Under the pieces are notes generated by a model. It saw only the letters and a list, made by a program, of their open reading frames with translations. It was not told the DNA's origin and made no database searches. The position numbers and the translations under genes are program-made. Positions 34,811 through 48,935 of a stretch of DNA of 64,000 nt are shown one piece after another. This DNA comes from Saururus chinensis (lineage: Eukaryota > Streptophyta > Magnoliopsida > Piperales > Saururaceae), in assembly GCA_035235625.1 (NCBI GenBank), contig CP141145.1, positions 27,530,563 through 27,594,562 on the forward strand, written 5' to 3'. Numbering within the stretch: the stretch's first letter is position 1; each line of letters opens with the position of its first letter.

Positions 34811-35165
34811 GTCAACAAAACCACGTTGCACATGACTCTACTCCTGACTCCCACTTTGCATAAGTCTTCTATCTTCACGCACCCAATCCCGCTCAAGTCA
34901 ACCTCAAGTCTATGTGTTATATCTCTGCTCAAAACCATGGTTGTGAAGCAAGATGAGAGAATTGTTTTAACAATCTACCAGCCATGCTTCAAGATCCTTT
35001 TGCTTTTTGATAGAGCCACTAGCCATTGAATTCCTGATACATGAATGTGCTTGAGTTCACCATTGTTGTCATAGGGTGTTTGGTTATAAAAGCGTCTAAG
35101 AGTTGTGAGAACTTCTTAAGAAGTGTTGATTATGACACAATATAGAATGAACACAAAAAGAGGTT
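34810..35165. other. No gene seen
   Basis: This is unremarkable non-coding sequence before the MULE copy. Confidence 0.4.
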
Positions 35166-36089
35166 TTTTTTCATATTACCGGGGCGAAGAAACCAATATT
35201 TATTTTTTTTGGTTTTTAAACAAAAATATCACTGAACCTGGAGTTACACGATATTAGAAAAATTGGGCTGAAATACCCCAGTCTTAGGGTTTTGTATTGT
35301 GTAAACCTGTTGTACCATTGCATTTATCTACAAACAACCCATCAGACCGGCAATTTTTAAAGTCCGATCAATGGGAAGCGAATATGCAGTGGGAGTTTTG
35401 ATTTCCGACTCATTTGAGTGGCAATTTCTAAAAACCTACAAGTGAGACGCAAAAACCCCATGGGAGGTCCCATTTTTTTTGTTTCCGACATGTGATTTTC
35501 AAAGTTTCTGCCACGAAGTGAGTTTTGACTGTGAAGTGAGGCTTAGTCCGAGTGCATACTCACGTGCTCCTAATAAAGCAGTGATCTTTAGCAAAGATCA
35601 ATGGCCCATGGAGGGGTTAATTAAACTCGGATTATCGGTATCAACGAGTCATCAACTTACATGGTAATGACCTTCTCTAGCTCTAAATCATACGTTTGTA
35701 TATACGATTGTTCATATATCGTGTTATGGAACACATGATAGTTAATACTTTCATTCACTCAGTACGTTGTCATGTTATCAATTATATGTTATTAATTGCA
35801 TCATATTATCGATAATACGATATACAATATGGAGATGTTATCTTTGGTGTATGTGTAGCATACATAATGTGTTATTAATAATGCAATATATGCCAGATGA
35901 CATTCAATTGTTGTGCTATTGTGTATGACAAGGCATCATATCATGTAACTGATAACATGATATATGAACTTAGAGTGTATTTGTATATTAATTACATAAT
36001 ATGAATCAATGCTCATCTTTGACTTTGGTCACGATACATTGTTGATATACATATGTATAACATCTTTTATAAGTGAAGGCTACAAGAAT

Positions 36090-36830
36090 ATAGTCAAATG
36101 GAGGAATTAGTGAAGACCTCAAAAGAGAAGAAGAAGATAATTCACGAGAGGAGGCCAGGTCTCGGAACTAGCAGTTTCCCTATTGGACTTCTACTATCAA
36201 AAGACTTGTTGAATCAAAGCCGGGATGTAAGACAATTTTGGAGTAGACTGGGTTCTACCTACTGTATAATTGTGAGTCAATCATTATCTCAAGGCCGCTT
36301 CTCGACGTTCTAATAGGTGAGTGTTGGGACAACTCACAAGAGGCGTTCAACATTAGAGGCAAAATAGTGCCCCTTATGGTGGAAAAAGTTGCATTGATCA
36401 CAAGTTTGAGTGAGAAAAGAAACCCGTTGAAGTTGGATAGTGGCGACTGGAAGGATACCCAAGGCAAGGGATAGTTCTTCAAAAGGTTCTTCACAGGGAA
36501 GCAACCATAGAAGAATCTAATTGAAAATTTTTGAAGGAAGTGGCAGACAACATGCGTGTTGCCTTCAACAAAGACTTAGCATGATTGGCCATATTTCACA
36601 TGGGGGCCCTCATATTATTCATATATAACCATAGATCTATCTCTCTATCTATGTGTGACTTTCTCGATGACCTGATTGTTGTGGGGAGGTACAAGTGGGA
36701 AGAAGTAGTGCACGACATGCTTTGCCACAAAATATCCTTAGCCCACCGAAACATAAGGAACATAGAAGATGAGTGCTCTGGCAGAACTAGTATTCTAAGT
36801 TGGGCACCGCTCATGCTACAGGTAAAATTT
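36090..36830 (+). pseudogene. Plant-mobile-domain-like protein of MULE E2
   Basis: Open pieces in shifting frames read QFWSRLGSTYCIIVSQSL, then LIGECWDNSQEAFNI-like and PLMVEKVALITSLSEK. Next are LKLDSGDWKDTQGKG, MCDFLDDLIVVGRYKWEEVV, HDMLCHKISLAHRNIR and TSILSWAPLML. A second gene with a plant-mobile-domain or DUF1985-like character is known in some plant MULEs. Here it points away from the transposase, which is on the other strand. It has frameshifts and stops (for example near 36315 and 36470), so it is decayed. Its function in transposition is unknown. Confidence 0.5.
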
Positions 36831-37120
36831 TGTATTAGTGATAACAAGATTACATTTATTAGTGTAGGGTTGATATTACGACATTATATTAGAATTTTAG
36901 GAATGTCATGTTGTTAATAACATGCTATTTGAATCAGCATGCTTTAGATAACACACTAATTTGATTTGCATGATTTTTATCACACGCTAGCTTGGTTATT
37001 GTGTTTTCGATAACAAGATAGATTTTTGCAGTGTGTATTTTCGATAACACGATGTGAGTATTTTGTGTAATCAATGATACGATTAGTTTAATAAGCGTAT
37101 TATCAATTACACGATATACA

Positions 37121-37660
<540 letters not shown>

Positions 37661-38916
37661 ATTGGTGGGTTTAATGTAGGAAGAACTCCAGTTGGTGCCT
37701 CTTAGTATATGTCCATCGTTGGGAATAATGGCTATTAGCATGTCATTTTTTATGTGTGTGCAGAGTACCATTTTTCGTAGTAATTAGACACATAAAAATG
37801 TTTATGATCAATTATTACAATTATATATTTACACGGTAGCCCCATATGGTGAAACTTTTCCCATTGTAGCTACGTTCGACCAAATTTACTATATCCTTTT
37901 GAAAGAATATCATGTTAATGAGAACACAATAAGTGACATTAAAGTGTTATCGAAAACATGACCCATCAACACATGTCGTATGCTTACAACTATCATGTTA
38001 TTTGAACACTTGAATTCACACATTATTGTGGATAAAATATAAACGTACACATGACATTATTTACATTTTACCTGGTGATATAGCGAATAAATATGGAATT
38101 CATGCATTGATACCAACAATACATACACATGTCTTGCTTATTCTCTTTTGCTTTCTGATGTATTTACGAGCAAATGGGGTTAACTCTTCAGTCATATTTT
38201 GACCATCTGTCTGACGTTTATCAAAGAGTGTGGTTATGTGTTACCTTATATGCTCAATTAACGTAAGTAATAAGCATCGACCTAACTTTTTTGAAAATTA
38301 CATTGGTACTTTCAGACCAATTTGAGTTCAGTGCTCTATACCTATCTTACCTACCTAAGCAAATGTTGTGACGACCCGACCCTAGCCGGGCCCACAAAAT
38401 CGCTAATAGGAAATTTTCTCTTTCCTTGAGCCAGGAGTCATCGTCTGAGTGCGAGAGGTACAACATTCGTCTACGCACTACGGAGCTTTAAGGCTTCTTC
38501 GTACGTAGATTTAGGTTGTAACGAACACGTACACATGACGAAGTTTCATAGTTCATCGCGTGTAAAACAAAATAAAACATATTATTATAATGATTTGGAT
38601 CGGGCCAACGTTGCCTTGCCGTTGGTTGCCTACGTACGTATTGGATATTATCCCAATACGATCGGATCCGAACGTAGTTCTGCCTAATGGCTACTACATA
38701 CTACAAACATCACAAAATCATACGTATAAAATATATATCTCCAAATATTTAATCGGAGTATACAAACACTCATCATATATCGGAGTCAAGCGGAAGTTAA
38801 TAAATTAACGGAATCGTACATCTCGCTCTACCATAGAGCGGGATCGAAATCTCATACACGTATCTCGCTCTATCACTGAGCCGAGACCGAGAACACAAAT
38901 TACACGTTTCGCTCTA

Positions 38917-39490
38917 CATCATGGCATATAGGCACATAGCATGATATATAGGCACATAGCATGGCATATAGGTACATAGCATAGTATATAAGCACATAAC
39001 ATGACATATAGGCACATAGCATAGTATATAGGCACATAGCATGGCATATAGGCATATAGCATAGTATATAGGCACATAGCATGGCATATAGGCACATAGC
39101 ATGGCATATAGGTACATAGCATGGCATATAGGTACATAGCATAGTATATAGGCACATAGCATGGTATATAGGCACATAGCATAGTATATAGGCACATAGC
39201 ATGGCATATAGGCACCTAGCATGGCATATAGGTACATGGCATAGTATATAGGCACATAGCATAGTATATAGGCACATAGCATAGTATATAGGCACATAGC
39301 ATGACATATAGGCACCTAGCATGGCATATAGGTACATGGCATAGTATATAGGTACATGGCATAGTATATATGTACATGGCATAGTATATAGGCACATAGC
39401 ATAGTATATAGGCACATAGCATAGTATATAGGCACATAGCATGGCATATAGGCACCTAGCATGACATATAGATATATAGCATATAGGTAT
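38917..39490. repeat. 20-bp satellite, about 28 units
   Basis: The unit is CACATAGCATGGCATATAGG with variants (ATAGTATATA, GTACATGG, CACCTAGC), within the transcribed part of LTR A1. Because three units make 60 bp, all three minus frames stay open and give artefact ORFs rich in Tyr, Met and Cys. Confidence 0.97.
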
Positions 39491-40350
39491 AGTAGCGGGA
39501 TACAGAGTTGCTTACTGCCCTTATGTCTCGTATAGTAGAGGTACACGGAGTTGCTCACACGAGCATCCTTCCCTTCAGATCCGAAGATATTAGACGGAGC
39601 TTCCTCTAGCCTTCATACGTTCCTCGTCTTGTACAAAAAGACTACATATAAATGTTCTCCTTGCCGGAGACTCTTCTCGTTTCCTGTGCCCGTGAGTGGC
39701 GGACAGAACCTCCCCTTGTCTAGATTACTTCTCTTGATGTAGCTTGGCAACTTCGGACAAAATCCCGTCTTGCTCCGGGCCCATATTTCTTGTTCGTTGC
39801 TCGAGGATGACGGGTGGAGCCTCTCCTTGTCTCGGGGCATCTCCTCCTTATACGGTTGCCGAATCAAAGAACGGACCTCTCCATCGCGTAGAACATACTT
39901 GATTTAGTCAAGAACACCTCTTGGACTGACTAAATCGGAGTTGGGATGGCCATAAACAGAGAAAACAAAGTTTATCGGTACGGGTAGAACCTTTCTTTGT
40001 CTTGGGGCGTTTCCTCTTCATACGATTGCCAACTCAGAAAACGGAACCCTCCACCACGTAGAACATACTCGATTTAGTCAAGAACGCCTCTTGGACCGAC
40101 TAAATCGGAGTTGGGATGGCCAGAAACAGAGAAAATGAAGTTCATCGGTGCATGAAGATAACGGACATGACCTCCTCTTGTCTTGGGACGTTTCTTCATC
40201 ATACGGTCTCCAACTCGAAGAACGGGCAGCTCCATTGTGTAGAACATACTCGATTTAGTAGGAAACGGGTCTTGAACGACCTTAATCGGCCTCAGAACGG
40301 TCAGAAACGGGGGTAGAGAAGTTCTGGTTTCAGAATGAAGAAGAATGGGG

Positions 40351-40358
40351 TATATATA
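40351..40358 (-). promoter_or_regulatory. TATA box of solo LTR A1
   Basis: The minus strand reads GGGGGCTATATATACCCC, immediately downstream of the GC-rich block. Confidence 0.65.
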
Positions 40359-43300
40359 GCCCCCGAGCCGCGCCGAAACCGCGGCTGCGCCGCTGGTTTC
40401 GGGCGGCGGCGCCCGCGCCGCGGTAACACCGCACCCGCGTTACCGTGGGCGCACGCGGTTTCGCGGCCGCGCGCCGGCTCGCGCCGAAAACGCGCTGCGG
40501 CGCGCATCAGTCGCGCGCCGCGCGCCATTCTTTTATTTTTATTTTTATTTTTAAATCCAAAACTTCAAACGCGCGTATCTTCCTACCCCGGAATCAGATT
40601 CGCGCGTTCTAGGTACCGTTGGACTCGTATCGTTGAGCCCTTCGATACAAACCCACTCAAAACAGCAAATCATACTATTTCCAAGTGGGTCCCGCCTATA
40701 AAGCACGTTTCTTAAATATCGTAATTTCCGGTCCCGACCTCTGTTTCGCGCGTTCTTCGAATTGTTACGCTCGTTATGCTAAGCTCTACTTGGCTAAGGG
40801 TATTTCACCTAATGAAAACCCTTAACATTAATCTTAAATTACCAAATTACCCTTAACCCTCCCGGGTTAAGCGTAACCGAAAAACGGGTCGTTACAAATG
40901 TCTTATGATTACGTTCTTTAATGTTGTTCATTGTGTCCTCATACACATTATATCTAAAAGTTTTAGCTACCATATGGAGCTAGTTTTCTAGGTTATTGTC
41001 TTTGAATTTTGTTTAACATATTTGTTGCCATGTGATAGATGCAATATCTATAGTATATAGATGAAAAATACTGCTTAATAGCATTTATCAAGCCCTTTAT
41101 TCCATCAAAAATAATTGTATCCACTTAGCTGGAGGATTAGAAAAGAGATAAATGTTTTAGTAATTCAAGCAACTAGCTCCAAGTTTTCTCACATTTATTC
41201 TCGACCACTGCAAATGCTATGCATAACTTATTGTTATTGTCTAATGTAGTTACTATTAATAGTTGATCAATATACTTTTTCTTTAAGAAAGTAGCATTTA
41301 CAATTAGCAATAGCCTTAGTGTTATTCTAAAAGCTCTTGCAACTGGCCTAAACATCCAAAATACTCTTTTAAAATTATATCCCCCTATAGATCTAAAAAT
41401 ATCACATAATCTGATTGGAACTATTACATTGCCTAGATTAATCTTTTTTATTTAATTTTCATATGCGGGAAGTATGCGATAGGATTTGTCTGGGTCCCCA
41501 GTGATTAAATCACACAGTGCCTTACCTACATGGCAAGATTTTATGTAAACAACATTAAAACTGTTTATATGACAAGTTAACAAGTTGTGTTCTTGGTAAC
41601 AAGAAAAGATTACTAGTCGTGTTTTCGTAAAATTGGACTTTATAACCAACGTGCTCAAGGTAACATGAAAGGTTAACAAGTCATATTTTAAAAAAATGCG
41701 ACTTTATATGCCTTGTGTTGTTAATAACATGCCATGTTAACAAGTTGGGTTTTTATAAACACTAACTCTATAAATATCATAAGTGTCTTAATTGCATGTC
41801 AACATTTCTTATAATTCACAGTTATACCATAGTACATCAGAATATATCTTATTATGCTTTTTGGTGTAATGTCTATTAAATCTTTAAATAACCTATAACA
41901 TTTTTTCGCAATCCAAAGTTGTGATGTTAAAAGGTGGTTAGTTGACTTCTTTCGCATTCCACACACATGGTCCGACACTAACCTCACATGATTTCCTATG
42001 TTTGATGCTTTTATATACCACTTGTAAGACTGGTCAGATCACTTTGTGATGTGCATATTTTTGTTCTCATCCACAATCCGATATGTGAAATTCACCTTTA
42101 TTGCAAATTCAATCAAAATCCTCTTGAAATGTACTAGACTTTGGAAATGTGCACCAAATTAGAGTAGATTCTAGTAGTCCTTTACTTTTAAACTACCAGT
42201 TATTACCTCGCCTTTACCAATATTTAGTTCCAACAAGTTGAAATCATCGATTGTATACCACTCTATCTTAGCTTCAATGTCAATATTATTGGGTATCTCA
42301 TTGTAACCAAATTCTTCATGGTGAGATATATTTCTCATTTCATTGGTCATTATCCTACACTTCTTCAAATTCTTGGCCATTGTAATTTTTAGGGTTATAT
42401 GAGAGATCATAATTATCAAATGAAATCCTTATCGCACCTATTGTTAGCGATATTTCTTCCAATATGAACAACTTCTATAATAGATTCTTTAGGCATTGGA
42501 TTGTTTATGATGTGACATGAATTTGTTGAGTTAACATCTATCAATTCTTCTAATATGCAATAAATATTAACGTGTTAATCAATATGCGATATAACTCAAC
42601 ATTGCGTATTTAGTTACAAATTTTATCGTGTTATCAATGGAACAATATTCATAGAAGTTGTGTTATTGTATCTACCCTAATAAGAATATGTGAGTTATCG
42701 CTTTTATATTTCGTATCATGACTAATGCAATATTATGAATATCATGTTTTTCTTAACACGATATTATTTTTTGTTGAACACAATATTCTGAATATCATGT
42801 GTTAAGAGTACATGGTAAAATATAATGTCGTGAAATTTAAAATTCATCGTTACCTAATTGTTTTATAAGTTAATTATGTATCATTGACACTTGTTTGCAA
42901 TCCGCCATCCAAGCTAGGGTAAGCCGATACTACCAATGACATATCTCTATTCACAGTCTTGTTCATTTCCACTAATGACAATTTGTCACTGTTGTTAAAC
43001 TCTTTCATTTATGCATATAATGATAACATTCCTGTATTTGCCTTTTACATATAAAAAATACTCATTATAAGTCTTCATTGTCTTCTAATTCATACAAAAT
43101 AGATGATTTCAAAGATAAATTAAATACTTCACAGTCATATAACCATTGACAACAAGTCTTTCTTTGACTTTAACCCATAACTCACTAAACCTCACCAAGG
43201 GATCAATGTTCATCAACTTGGCCTTTTCACTTATATACATGTCATCATTGTCTATCTATCCATTGTAATAGATGAGAATATCAATCCTCCCTATTTTACT

Positions 43301-43624
43301 AGTTAAAGGGTAATTGGATTGGTCAAAATGAAGCTTTTTCATATAGAACAACTTCTATAACGAAAAAAATTAAGCTTTTACTCGCTGGCAACTCACTGAT
43401 AATTTACCACCGGTCATCTCTCACCAGCGAACTTACCCTTGATACTGATCATTTATTTCCATCAGAATAACACCACACTGTTCATTTATGAGGATTTGTA
43501 TGACAATTGAGCTTGTTTAAACCTAAAGATAATTTTGTCCAAAGTAAGTAATATAATATTTAATGTTAAGAAGTAAGGAATATAAAATTTTAGCATCTTT
43601 GGCCAAGTAATATATAAAAAATTG

Positions 43625-46600
43625 TTTAAATCAATATGTAATTTAGGTAATTTTTAGTAAAACCTTTTACTTGGACATACTATTATATAAAACACCAAAG
43701 TGACTGCAGATTTTATCACTTTTAATATTGTCCCCCTTTCACATTATATTACTTCAAATTTTGCAAAGTTATATTTTGTATTTTAGAACTTGAATTTGCA
43801 TGTTATGAGTATTTTTGAAAAGGAAAATAGTATTCTTACATCTTATGTCTCTACAGGATAGGCCTTACATTAATTTTGCTTCGACATTACATTAATTATG
43901 CTTGGACAGAGAAGATGAATCCCACCAAACAACATAAGATTTACTTTTACTTATCTAATCATGATGTAGAAATATGGTAAAGGAATATCGCTGACAAACT
44001 CTATCAAATGAGACATATTACACATGTTTAAAGTCATGATCTTGGTACCTGGTACCATTGTAGACATAAACTATGTGTGAGGGCAAAGTTTAAGCTCCTA
44101 GCAAACATGCACAAAATGGGTTTTGAACACAAAAAATAAATTGACTATTTCTCGCTTCAAATTTGATATACATGATGGGAGGTCACATTCTTCTACATCA
44201 TATATCTCACTGTCACCCGCAACACATGAGCATTTCTGTTAATATTTATTTAAAAAATCTTCCATATCCGTTATCACATAACCCCCATGCACCCCCCACC
44301 CCTTGATAATACATTAGGAAAATTAACTACACCTTAACACATAACCCTTCACATAATTAAAAAACCCTTGGCCAAACATTGCATTAGAATTTTGGCCCCC
44401 CAAGCTTATTGTTTTTCATTTTGGCAGGACGGAGTGCCCAATATATTGTCAAACAAGGTGATCGGAAATTTTGGATATAAAGGCAACTCAAAGTGTGAAA
44501 CTTAAGGTGATGGATGTGCTATTTCATTTATTGCTTAGTTTGATATTTAAATTTAGCTGTGGTAAAAAAAAACAAGAAATTGTATTAAATTATGATACAT
44601 CATCAAAGGGATAGTAAGTAAAACTAACCGATCTAGCAAGCATGAACAAAATCACCATAGAATACATGGGTTAACATAAGGGAAACAATAATACTAACAG
44701 AATATGTCCTACAGACACTTCGTTCCATCTGCAACACTAGCGAAGGTTCCGTGACACTTGTCGACATTGCCAAAATATACAAACACTTATTTGGTACAAC
44801 TCCAGCCCCAAAGAAGGGAATACTCGCCTTCCTAACGCATTTTTGACATACAGTTAAGACCGCTGGCGCATTACCACAAATACCCTCGAAATTTAAGAAA
44901 TTAAAAATAACAGACAATTTTCTAAAGCATTCACAATTCCGAGTGCACATTTTAATATAAGTAATGACAAAATGCAATGGAGGCAGCTTTCCAAGTTGAA
45001 TTAATGTTATGGGACGAAAAATCAATGCTTCATGGAGGAATTCTTCGAGATGTGCCCCAAGTTCACATTTATATCCGGGAACTCGAAGTCCATAGTAAAG
45101 GGGGGTCAAGGAAAGGACGCAAGTAAAAATTCCACAACATGCAAGGACTGCACCCTGCGATCACCCAAGGGTAATCACATATAACTACAAGCGAGAACTC
45201 GAAACACCACCCCCGAAAAATCCAAAACCGATCAAGTTCTTTAAAGTAATGAAAAAAATTGTCAAACGTCTCACGAAGATGCTCCATTATACATCTGAGA
45301 CCGGAATAAACCACAAACTAACAAAGTGACACCCGGACAATAGTTTTTCATATCCAAACCTGAAATAACTATGCGTTAAAAAAGGCAGCCAATGATAGCA
45401 AATACAACTAGAAAAGCAAGAGATCATCGATATCTTCCTGCACAGAACAGAGATGTCTCCTTGTATGCACGACGTCCTAACTCCTAACACTACAATGAAT
45501 ACCACCCACTGGAGTGGCATTCCAAAATTTGATACTGACTCCCAATTCCATCCTACGCACATCAAGCTTAAAGGCTGAAATTGAAATGTTTCAGCCACAC
45601 ACATAGCATCGAATGACATAAAAAAAAACGGCAGATAACATTTTAAATAGTAAAAAAGCATGCAGTAATTATCCATCCAAATAAACAAACTAGAAAAAAA
45701 AACTTCCAATTATAAAATTTTGTGGATGTGTAGAGCCAAACATATAACACCTAACAACAGAATACTGAATAACATAATCTCATTTAAAATTAAATCGCAT
45801 ATCAACACCATAGCAGTAGAACAACAACCACCTTCACTCAAACTGATATTTAGGTTTAAACAGAATTAATCCAGTATCTACTCCAAGCCTGTCTACACAA
45901 ACCTAATTTAAACATTTCGAAGTTAAGAATTGTTCTATGCAGCAGGTAAAAAAACACTACTCCCTGCAAAAAAATACCCCTGGGGCCAACCCATGTTTGA
46001 AAGCAAATAGACTAAAAAAAACCAATAAAGCTAAGAGCTAAATCAGCATCTAGGAAAAAAAGACAAAACTGAAGTCGCTTCCAAAGCTTGTTTATTTTTG
46101 CTACGTTTTCAAGCTTCGTTTTTTCATCATCAAGAATGACACTTCTGCCGGCAGCTTTCCCTCATAAAACAGATTAACAAAGGCCAAAATTCCTTTAAAA
46201 ATTCTCAAAATATGAAAATAAGGAGGATCTTTAACAATTGAATGGTGTAATAAAGGTGCATAACTATCACTAAACAGAAGAGTAAACATGGCCCAATTAT
46301 AAACTGCAAATTCAAATTTGACAAGGGATGAATAATTTTGGCCTCAACAAACATGCTTATAAAAAAAATGCAAGGAAAAGGCCACAGAAAAATGTAATAA
46401 CATTCATGTAGCTCCTCTAACTGTCAAATGCTACCAAAAATTACATTACTATCACCAAAGAGAATAGAATAATTATTGACCTACACCCACAAATTTCTCT
46501 TTAAATTTCTTTGTTTTCAAAGTAAACAAGGAGTACATATTATCCATATGCGATATCCCTATAACTCAGATTTTCACAATATCCCACAATCTTAAGTATA

Positions 46601-47112
46601 GGAAAATAAAAAGTTTAATTATGGAGAACATAGAGCAAATAAAATGCATAACAAGAAAGATTTATAACTAAACATTATCAACAGTACAATGCAGTCATAT
46701 TTATCTAACACAAAAGAAAGATGCTATAGCAGTGTCGCTTATTGGCTATCACACATCTACAACATCAGAGCACATTGAACATAAATTTAATTGGAAAAAG
46801 AACCGGCAGACACTCTCTTATGAACATTGTCATTAAAAAACACATCATCATGCAAACCAGGATGCATAATCATTAAACAAGGGACCTTGGTTATATGTAC
46901 GAAACATCTCTGCAATCATAAACATATTGAACTCCGCAAGGCAATTCAATCTCATACATCGCTTAAGGCATGTCCATTACATAAACTAATTTCCTCTTGA
47001 ATCAATAAACCAATGAGATTCTCTGCCTTATAAAATAGAACTGACACAAATCTAGAAAGTTTTTTCATTGCAAACTGCTGGCAAAACCAAGCACTAGGCA
47101 GTGCCCTTCACT
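43625..47112. other. No supported gene; possible 3' untranslated sequence of the hnRNP gene at its right end
   Basis: Three consecutive minus-strand ORFs at 45709-44633 (140, 81 and 158 codons) are Cys- and aromatic-rich and match nothing I know. They may simply be a chance open stretch. About 46980-47112 is likely 3' UTR of the hnRNP gene. No transposon boundaries were identified. Confidence 0.4.
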
Positions 47113-48813
47113 CTATCTTGCATATGGATGGTAACGACTACCAGCACTACCACCATAACTTCCCCTGCTACCATAGAATGCCCCACCACTGGCTCCATAG
47201 CCACTGCCTAAACCGCTATCATAGCCACCTCCATAGCCTCCACTACCAGCACCAGAACCATATCCACCATATCCCTCACCAGTCCCACCATAACCACCTA
47301 GGTCATAACCCCTGCCAAAGCTTCCACCGTACCTGCTTGAAAAGCCTAGAGAAGACTCCCCCCTATAGGCTCCTATGCCAGTTCCACCATATCCGCCATA
47401 ACTACCTCCAAATTCACTCCCACCATATCCCCCATAACCACCTGGCCTGCCACCATATGCACCACCAGATCTATAAGCACTAGTTCCATAGCCACCTCCA
47501 CCACCATAACCACCATAGGTCTCCCCCCCAAACCCACCACCATAAGAAGGCCTAGAATCAGCATAATGCTTCGATGGTGGTGGGTTTGGCTTCTTTGGTT
47601 CTGCCTTCTTAATCTCCACCTACAACAAAACAGAAACATCAACCTAGACTTGTGGCTTAATAAACTATCTAAGCCGCACTACATATCCAAAGTATACCAT
47701 CCACTATAAAAAAAACTTACCAAAATCCATAAAGATATACTACTGGAGAGCTATCACAATTCTATAATGTCATTAGGCGCAAAGTTTTCAGTTCTTTTTA
47801 GTTAAAAAAAAAGTTAAAAGACTAACTCATCGCAAGTGCATAGGCAGATGTAGCTCACCTGAGATCCGGCAAACTCTATCTTGTTTCCCTTAGTCAAGAG
47901 ATCGTCCACTGCTTGCTCTGAATCAAATGTGATAAACCCAAAACCTCGGGACCTGCTGGTAGAGTGGTCCCTCATAATCTGATGCTCCTTTACTTCCCCA
48001 TAATTGGCGAAGAAGTTCTTAAACTCATCTGGCACATTTTAAACTACATTCAATCTCCATAACTGGAAGAAACCAGTATCAACTACATAATAGAAGAAGC
48101 CACTACCACTAGTGCTAAAATACCTTCAGTAACAGTAGTAGGAATTCCACCCACAAAAATCTTCTTTGTCCTAATATCTTTTGTTCCTACAGCTCCTTTC
48201 GGAATAGTCCTCTTGATCTCTACCTAAGGTTGTTCCCCCACACCCTAATCGTTAAGTAAAAACTGATCCTTGACAAGACTACAATTTCGCCAACAACAGG
48301 AAAACCATTCTTACTTGCTTTCCGTTGATGATGTGCGTGTCCTGGATCACTTGGTCCACCACCGAAGGGTCGGCGTAGGTCACGAACCCAAACCCTCGCG
48401 GCTGCCCCGTCCGCCGGTCCTTCATTATCACCGAGTCAGTAATCTCCCCATACTTCCCGAAATGCTTCGTGAATTGGACTGCAACAACAAAGAACCCAAT
48501 ACTATATAAAAAACCATTGACCAAAAAAACCCTAGATCAACAAGAGCGAGGAAGAAGATGAGAAACCTGAGGAGGTCTCTTTGGCCAGCCCTCCAATGAA
48601 GATCTTGCTGCAAACACAGGAAAAAAAAGGTAAACAGGAAGCCCTCGAGACGAAAACGAGCGGGAAGCAGAAAAGAAACGACGTGAGGAGGGAAGCTTGC
48701 CCGGGGCTGGCGCCATCGCCGGAGTGAGGGTGGGACTTGTCGTCCTCACCGGGGTGGTCGGCGTGCGGCTTGTCCTCGTGGTTGTTGGCCTCGGCGCCGG
48801 AGTTGGGATCCAT
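47113..48813 (-). CDS. Glycine-rich hnRNP with two RRMs (hnRNP A/B, RNP1-like), complete
   Basis: This is an RNA-binding protein that packages and processes nuclear RNA. Six coding exons join in frame: 48813-48701, 48607-48567, 48478-48315, 48223-48124, 48028-47859 and 47619-47113 (364 codons plus TAG). An acidic, His-rich N-terminus (residues 1-37, MDPNSGAEANN...) is followed by RRM1 (about 38-115; RNP2 KIFIGGL, RNP1 RGFGFVTY). Then comes the linker VEIKRTIPKG, and RRM2 (about 127-205; KIFVGGI, RGFGFITF). From about 207 a tail VEIKKAEPKKPNPPPSK leads to a GGYG/GSGGYGG-rich low-complexity domain likely to drive condensation. The start was chosen because MDPNSG opens the conserved protein; an upstream in-frame ATG at 48906 gives an unlikely extension. 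All introns are GT-AG except the first, which is GC-AG, proved by the reading frame (CCC GG joined to C AAG). No stop or frameshift was seen. Confidence 0.93.
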
Positions 48814-48935
48814 GGCTTTCGCGTCCGGCCCCGATTCCTCGCGGAGGTTTTCGCGGTATGGAAACGCGGCGGGAGGGGAAGGCAAGAAAGAGGGATTTTC
48901 CCGCACCCAGATTTGGACTCAAATAAGCCCTAGAA
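48814..48935 (-). promoter_or_regulatory. 5' leader of the hnRNP gene
   Basis: This GC-rich, CT-rich segment is directly upstream of the chosen ATG. Transcription must start around or beyond 48930; no clear TATA box was seen. Confidence 0.4.

Larger units (their letters stand above)
38367..40896 (-). mobile_element. Solo LTR A1 of a Gypsy-type element (2530 bp, TSD AATGT)
   Basis: The plus strand begins TGTGACGACCCGACCC and ends AAAACGGGTCGTTACA. It is flanked by identical AATGT at 38362-38366 and 40897-40901. It has no coding region. A minus-strand TATA box at 40351-40358 gives the direction, with a U3 of about 540 bp. U3 is strikingly GC-rich (40365-40530, with many GCGCGC words). It splits the MULE transposase, whose sequence resumes on both sides. 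Confidence 0.88.

Noticed and set aside
38900..39558. Several long overlapping minus-strand ORFs (up to 180 codons) rich in Tyr, Met and Cys
   Set aside because: They are produced by the 20-bp satellite of LTR A1; three units make 60 bp, so all frames stay open. Not genes.
47118..47483. Plus-strand ORF rich in His, antisense to the hnRNP
   Set aside because: It is the reverse shadow of the glycine-rich GGYG codons.
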